Positions 40,822 through 43,041 of a stretch of 43,041 nucleotides of DNA are shown one piece after another (within the stretch, counting starts at the first letter, position 1; each line of letters begins with the position of its first letter). Source of the DNA: Caldilinea sp. CFX5 (GTDB taxonomy: Bacteria > Chloroflexota > Anaerolineae > Caldilineales > Caldilineaceae); contig QWII01000088.1 in the NCBI GenBank assembly GCA_021405325.1, positions 1-43,041 of the forward strand. The letters run 5' to 3'. The notes under the pieces are model-generated. The model made no database searches. It had not been told where the DNA came from and saw only the letters and a list, made by a program, of their open reading frames with translations. Made by a program: the position numbers and the translations under genes.

Positions 40822-40993
40822 GAAAAAACCATAGGCGCGGCGCCGATTACGCCTTCTTCGGCCCCTTGGTGGAGGATCAACCGGCCTTGCGTGACCTGCG
40901 CTTCCAACAGCCCTTTGGTGCAATGGGCATGAAAGGAATATTGCAGCCGCGTTCCTTTGGTTGTTGGTTCCTGCGGATTTTTGGTGAAAAACC
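40809..40993 (-). pseudogene. Orphan C-terminal reading-frame remnant
   Basis: A minus-strand frame without a start reads DWFFTKNPQEPTTKGTRLQY, then SFHAHCTKGLLEAQVTQGRL and ILHQGAEEGVIGAAPMVFSY, ending AS and TGA at 40809-40811. Composition and codon choice look like real coding DNA. It stays open into the hairpin at 40994 and hits a stop at 41037-41039, with no ATG in between. The simplest view is a gene whose 5' part was lost where the hairpin now stands. It overlaps the last 13 bases of the glucan synthase gene. Family unknown. Confidence 0.35.
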
Positions 40994-41060
40994 AATCTGC
41001 TCGTAGCCGGTCCGTGACCGGCGATTGGGTCGCCGGTCACGGACCGGCTACGAGCAGATT
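40994..41060. repeat. Perfect inverted repeat with 31-bp arms, copy 2 of the repeat family
   Basis: Arms 40994-41024 and 41030-41060 are perfectly complementary around a 5-base loop. They contain the same 24-bp arm as the element at 26742-26799 (begins GCTCGTAGCCGGTCCGTGAC). The flanking arm bases differ between copies. The remaining gap to 41270 shows nothing else. Confidence 0.9.
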
Positions 41061-41270
41061 ATGGATTGAGGCAATAAAAATCCGGTAAACAACACTTGCA
41101 GTTCCCCCGACGCGGTTATTAGCCGCACTGCAAATATCATTCACCGGATGCTTCAGATTATAATTGATGCTAGAAAATTGTGCAAATTCGCAAACGCGTT
41201 TTTTGCATTTGTTGATCTGAGCCTTATGCTTATCAGTACGAAGCAAAAAGGATTAAAGAAAGAGGTACGC

Positions 41271-42278
41271 ATGTTAGTGCTTTCCCGCCACGACGTTGAA
41301 CAACTGCTCACCATGACCGATACCCTGGCCGCCGTGGAAGAAGGCTTTCGCCAGTTGGCGCAGGGCAATGTGGTGATGCCCCAGCGGGCGGCGACCCAAA
41401 TTGCACCGCACAACGGGTTACACTTGTCCATGCCGGCCTTTGTCGGCGGTGAAATTGGCGCGTTAACGATCAAAATAGTCACTGTCTATGGCGATAATCC
41501 GGCGCACTATGGCTTGCCGACCATTCAGGGCTTGTTGCTGGTGCATGACGCTAAAACGGGCCAGGTTGTAGCCATGATGGACGCCGAACATCTCACCGCC
41601 ATGCGCACCGGCGCAGCCAGCGGCGTCGCCAGCAAATATCTGGCGCGTCCCGATGCCGAAACGGTCGTTCTCTTTGGCGCCGGCGCGCTTGGGCCTGGTC
41701 AACTGGCCGCAGTTTGCGCCGTTCGCCCCATCCATCGCGCCTATATCATTACCCGCACCGGTGACAAAGACGCCGATTTTTGTCAAAGAATGGCGAGCGA
41801 ACTCGGCATCGAAGTTCACGCAACACCCTTCGACATTGCTCAGGGCAAGCGCAACACGCAACACGCGATCGCGCAAGCTGACATCATCTGCACCGCCACC
41901 AACAGCGCCACGCCCCTCTTCCCCGGCGCATGGGTGCGACCGGGAACGCACATTAATGCCGTGGGCGCCTACACACGCACCATGCGCGAACTGGACACGG
42001 CGCTGATCCAACGGAGTCGTGTTTTTGTCGATCATCGTCCGGCTGCCGGGGCGGAAGCGGGCGATATTCTCATTCCGATTGCAGAGGGCGCGTTTACCCA
42101 AGAGCAGATTGCCGGTGCGCTCGGCGAAGTGGTCAACGGCGACGTGACCGGCCGCACCAGCAATGACGAAATTACTGTCTTCAAATCAGTGGGGCTGGCG
42201 ATGCAGGATGCCGTCACGGCGGCACGGATCTACGCCAAAGCCGTCACCCTCGGCATTGGGTCACAGGTTCAGATATAA
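41271..42278 (+). CDS. Ornithine cyclodeaminase/mu-crystallin family NAD(P)-binding protein
   Basis: 335 aa. I chose ATG 41271, where AGAGG lies five to six bases upstream and the family start (MLVLSRHDVEQLLTM) begins; the frame is open 41 codons further. The N-terminal part has VMPQRAATQIAPHNG and MPAFVGGEIGALTIKIVTVY, with the family Lys (KIV). The Rossmann fold begins VVLFGAGALGPGQLAAV near 135, and the C-terminal region has VGAYTRTMRELDTALIQRSR and VDHRPAAGAEAGDI. The family includes ornithine cyclodeaminase, alanine dehydrogenase and ketimine reductases, so the substrate is not certain. No amino-acid pathway gene is adjacent. Confidence 0.92.
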   Translation: MLVLSRHDVEQLLTMTDTLAAVEEGFRQLAQGNVVMPQRAATQIAPHNGLHLSMPAFVGGEIGALTIKIVTVYGDNPAHYGLPTIQGLLLVHDAKTGQVVAMMDAEHLTAMRTGAASGVASKYLARPDAETVVLFGAGALGPGQLAAVCAVRPIHRAYIITRTGDKDADFCQRMASELGIEVHATPFDIAQGKRNTQHAIAQADIICTATNSATPLFPGAWVRPGTHINAVGAYTRTMRELDTALIQRSRVFVDHRPAAGAEAGDILIPIAEGAFTQEQIAGALGEVVNGDVTGRTSNDEITVFKSVGLAMQDAVTAARIYAKAVTLGIGSQVQI

Positions 42279-42390
42279 CCAAGTTCATCGGTGCAACAAG
42301 CGCTGATCCGCTTTGATCCAACAGCCGGCGGGAAAGAGAAAGCGCCTTTTGGTTATCAGGGGTTGGAGAGACGGCGGCTTGAACCGGGAA

Positions 42391-42936
42391 TTAGTTCACA
42401 GCCTGCTCAAGGGAAGAGCGCATTGGTGGCGCGCCAAGCATTGTCACTTTTTTCGCCTTGGCCATTGTTTCCGGCGCCGGGCGGATCAGTAACATTGGGA
42501 TCGTCACCTGGCGTAGCACACTCTCGGCCACACTGCCCAGCACCAGGCGGGTCAAGCCGGTGCGCCCACGGGTCGCCATCGCCAACAGATCATAGTTCCC
42601 CTTCTCCACCGCCGCCACAACCTGTTCCACCGGGTCGCCGACACGCACCAGCGTATGTACCCGATAGCCCTCTTGGCGCAACGTTTCGGCCAGATGTTTC
42701 AACTCCACTTCAAATTTCTGGCGATAGGCTTTCCACTCATCATCCGTACAGGGAATCGTGTAGGCCGTATGCGGTGCATCAGGGATACAAGCATCCGCTG
42801 CCACATAACTGCCCGGTCGCTGTGTAACGCCCAAGAGATTCAACTCTACCTCTTCTATGTCAAAAAGGTTACGCACCACCGGCAAAATCTCCGGGCTAAT
42901 CTCCGAGATATTGAGTGGAATCAAAATTCGACGCAT
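42391..42936 (-). CDS. Universal stress protein (single UspA domain)
   Basis: 181 aa. The ATG has AGGAG nine bases upstream. It begins MRRILIPLNISEISPEILPV and has an intact ATP-binding loop ATRGRTGLTRLVLGSVAESV near 135-155 (G-2x-G-9x-G-S), unlike the tandem protein at 31062. An extra segment of about 25 residues lies between the first strand and helix (LLGVTQRPGSYVAADACIPD). The last residues are a basic/Met-rich tail. It is convergent with the cyclodeaminase gene; the 112-base gap shows no clear terminator. Confidence 0.92.
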   Translation of the reverse strand: MRRILIPLNISEISPEILPVVRNLFDIEEVELNLLGVTQRPGSYVAADACIPDAPHTAYTIPCTDDEWKAYRQKFEVELKHLAETLRQEGYRVHTLVRVGDPVEQVVAAVEKGNYDLLAMATRGRTGLTRLVLGSVAESVLRQVTIPMLLIRPAPETMAKAKKVTMLGAPPMRSSLEQAVN

Positions 42937-42986
42937 AAAGAAAACTCCTTTCTAGTGGGAATGGACAAATAATTCCGCCCGTGATT

Positions 42987-43041
42987 CGTGCTGCGTGCTG
43001 CGTTCCCTTCGACAGGCTCAGGGAACGCAGCACGCAGCACG
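42987..43041. repeat. Perfect inverted repeat with 22-bp arms at the window edge
   Basis: Arms 42987-43008 and 43020-43041 (left begins CGTGCTGCGTGCTGCGTTCC), 11-base loop CTTCGACAGGCTCAGGG-like. The right arm ends exactly at the window end, so it may extend further. A related half-element (CGTGAACTG...AGCACGAAGC) is visible near 28740-28770. Confidence 0.85.

Noticed and set aside
40994..41060. Ordinary intrinsic terminator of the glucan synthase gene
   Set aside because: It lies about 170 bases after the stop, has no T-run on either side and shares its arm with a distant element, so a repeat-family explanation fits better.
1..43041. tRNA or rRNA genes
   Set aside because: A scan for T-arm-like GGTTCRA sequences with matching acceptor stems found only chance hits such as the one inside the hairpin at 26601; no rRNA-like stretch was seen.

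Overview
The window looks like a chromosomal segment of a filamentous-type Chloroflexota bacterium (Anaerolineae/Caldilineae-like). This is inferred from the moderately GC-rich coding style, the many CHAT, TPR, SH3b and tandem-receiver proteins, a secreted Pro/Thr-rich protein, and long hairpins in most gaps. No rRNA, tRNA, CRISPR array, phage module or transposase with a recognisable catalytic core was seen.

Layout. 108-3502 (-): a carbohydrate ABC importer (lipoprotein binding protein and two permeases, no ATPase), with an 18-bp hairpin between the binding protein and the permeases. 3721-9668 (+): a three-gene operon with its own promoter and terminator. It encodes a CHAT-protease protein, a membrane-anchored TPR protein and a secreted PPC/SH3b protein. 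The first two share a short Gly/Asn motif (GAxNVxIGKxIxQ), and this is the best candidate here for an undescribed signalling or cell-suicide system. 9786-11651 (-): a superfamily-1 helicase with a degenerate NERD-like N-terminus. 11652-14067: sparse DNA with long hairpins, a lysozyme-like membrane protein lacking the expected Glu, and a decayed TetM/EF-G-like gene. 14068-17819 (+): a small membrane protein, then a translationally coupled histidine kinase and NarL-type regulator. 17902-18984 (-): an Rpn-like nuclease gene. 19217-19963: remnants of three genes.

20214-25873 (-): seven consecutive signalling genes with no membrane sensor: two soluble REC-kinase proteins, two stand-alone receivers and three NarL-type regulators. 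Three of the receivers lack the phospho-acceptor Asp. 25925-26822 holds no gene but four back-to-back fold-back structures. 26823-42936 is a stress and envelope region: a 17M-like stress protein, a lipid kinase, a CsbD-like protein, MgtC coupled to PAP2, a tandem universal stress protein overlapping a 2,911-residue cyclic beta-1,2-glucan synthase (NdvB/Cgs type), an ornithine cyclodeaminase-family enzyme and a second universal stress protein. The window ends inside or at the edge of another perfect hairpin.

How the parts may work together (inference): the CHAT operon resembles a sensor-to-effector circuit joined by a short shared motif. The kinase/receiver island looks like a cytoplasmic phosphorelay feeding both phosphorylation-dependent and probably phosphorylation-independent LuxR-type outputs. 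The 3' third combines general stress proteins with envelope-glucan synthesis. At least a dozen near-perfect inverted repeats, all intergenic, two with an identical 24-bp arm, point to a family of mobile or regulatory palindromes that sometimes sits at the broken ends of genes.
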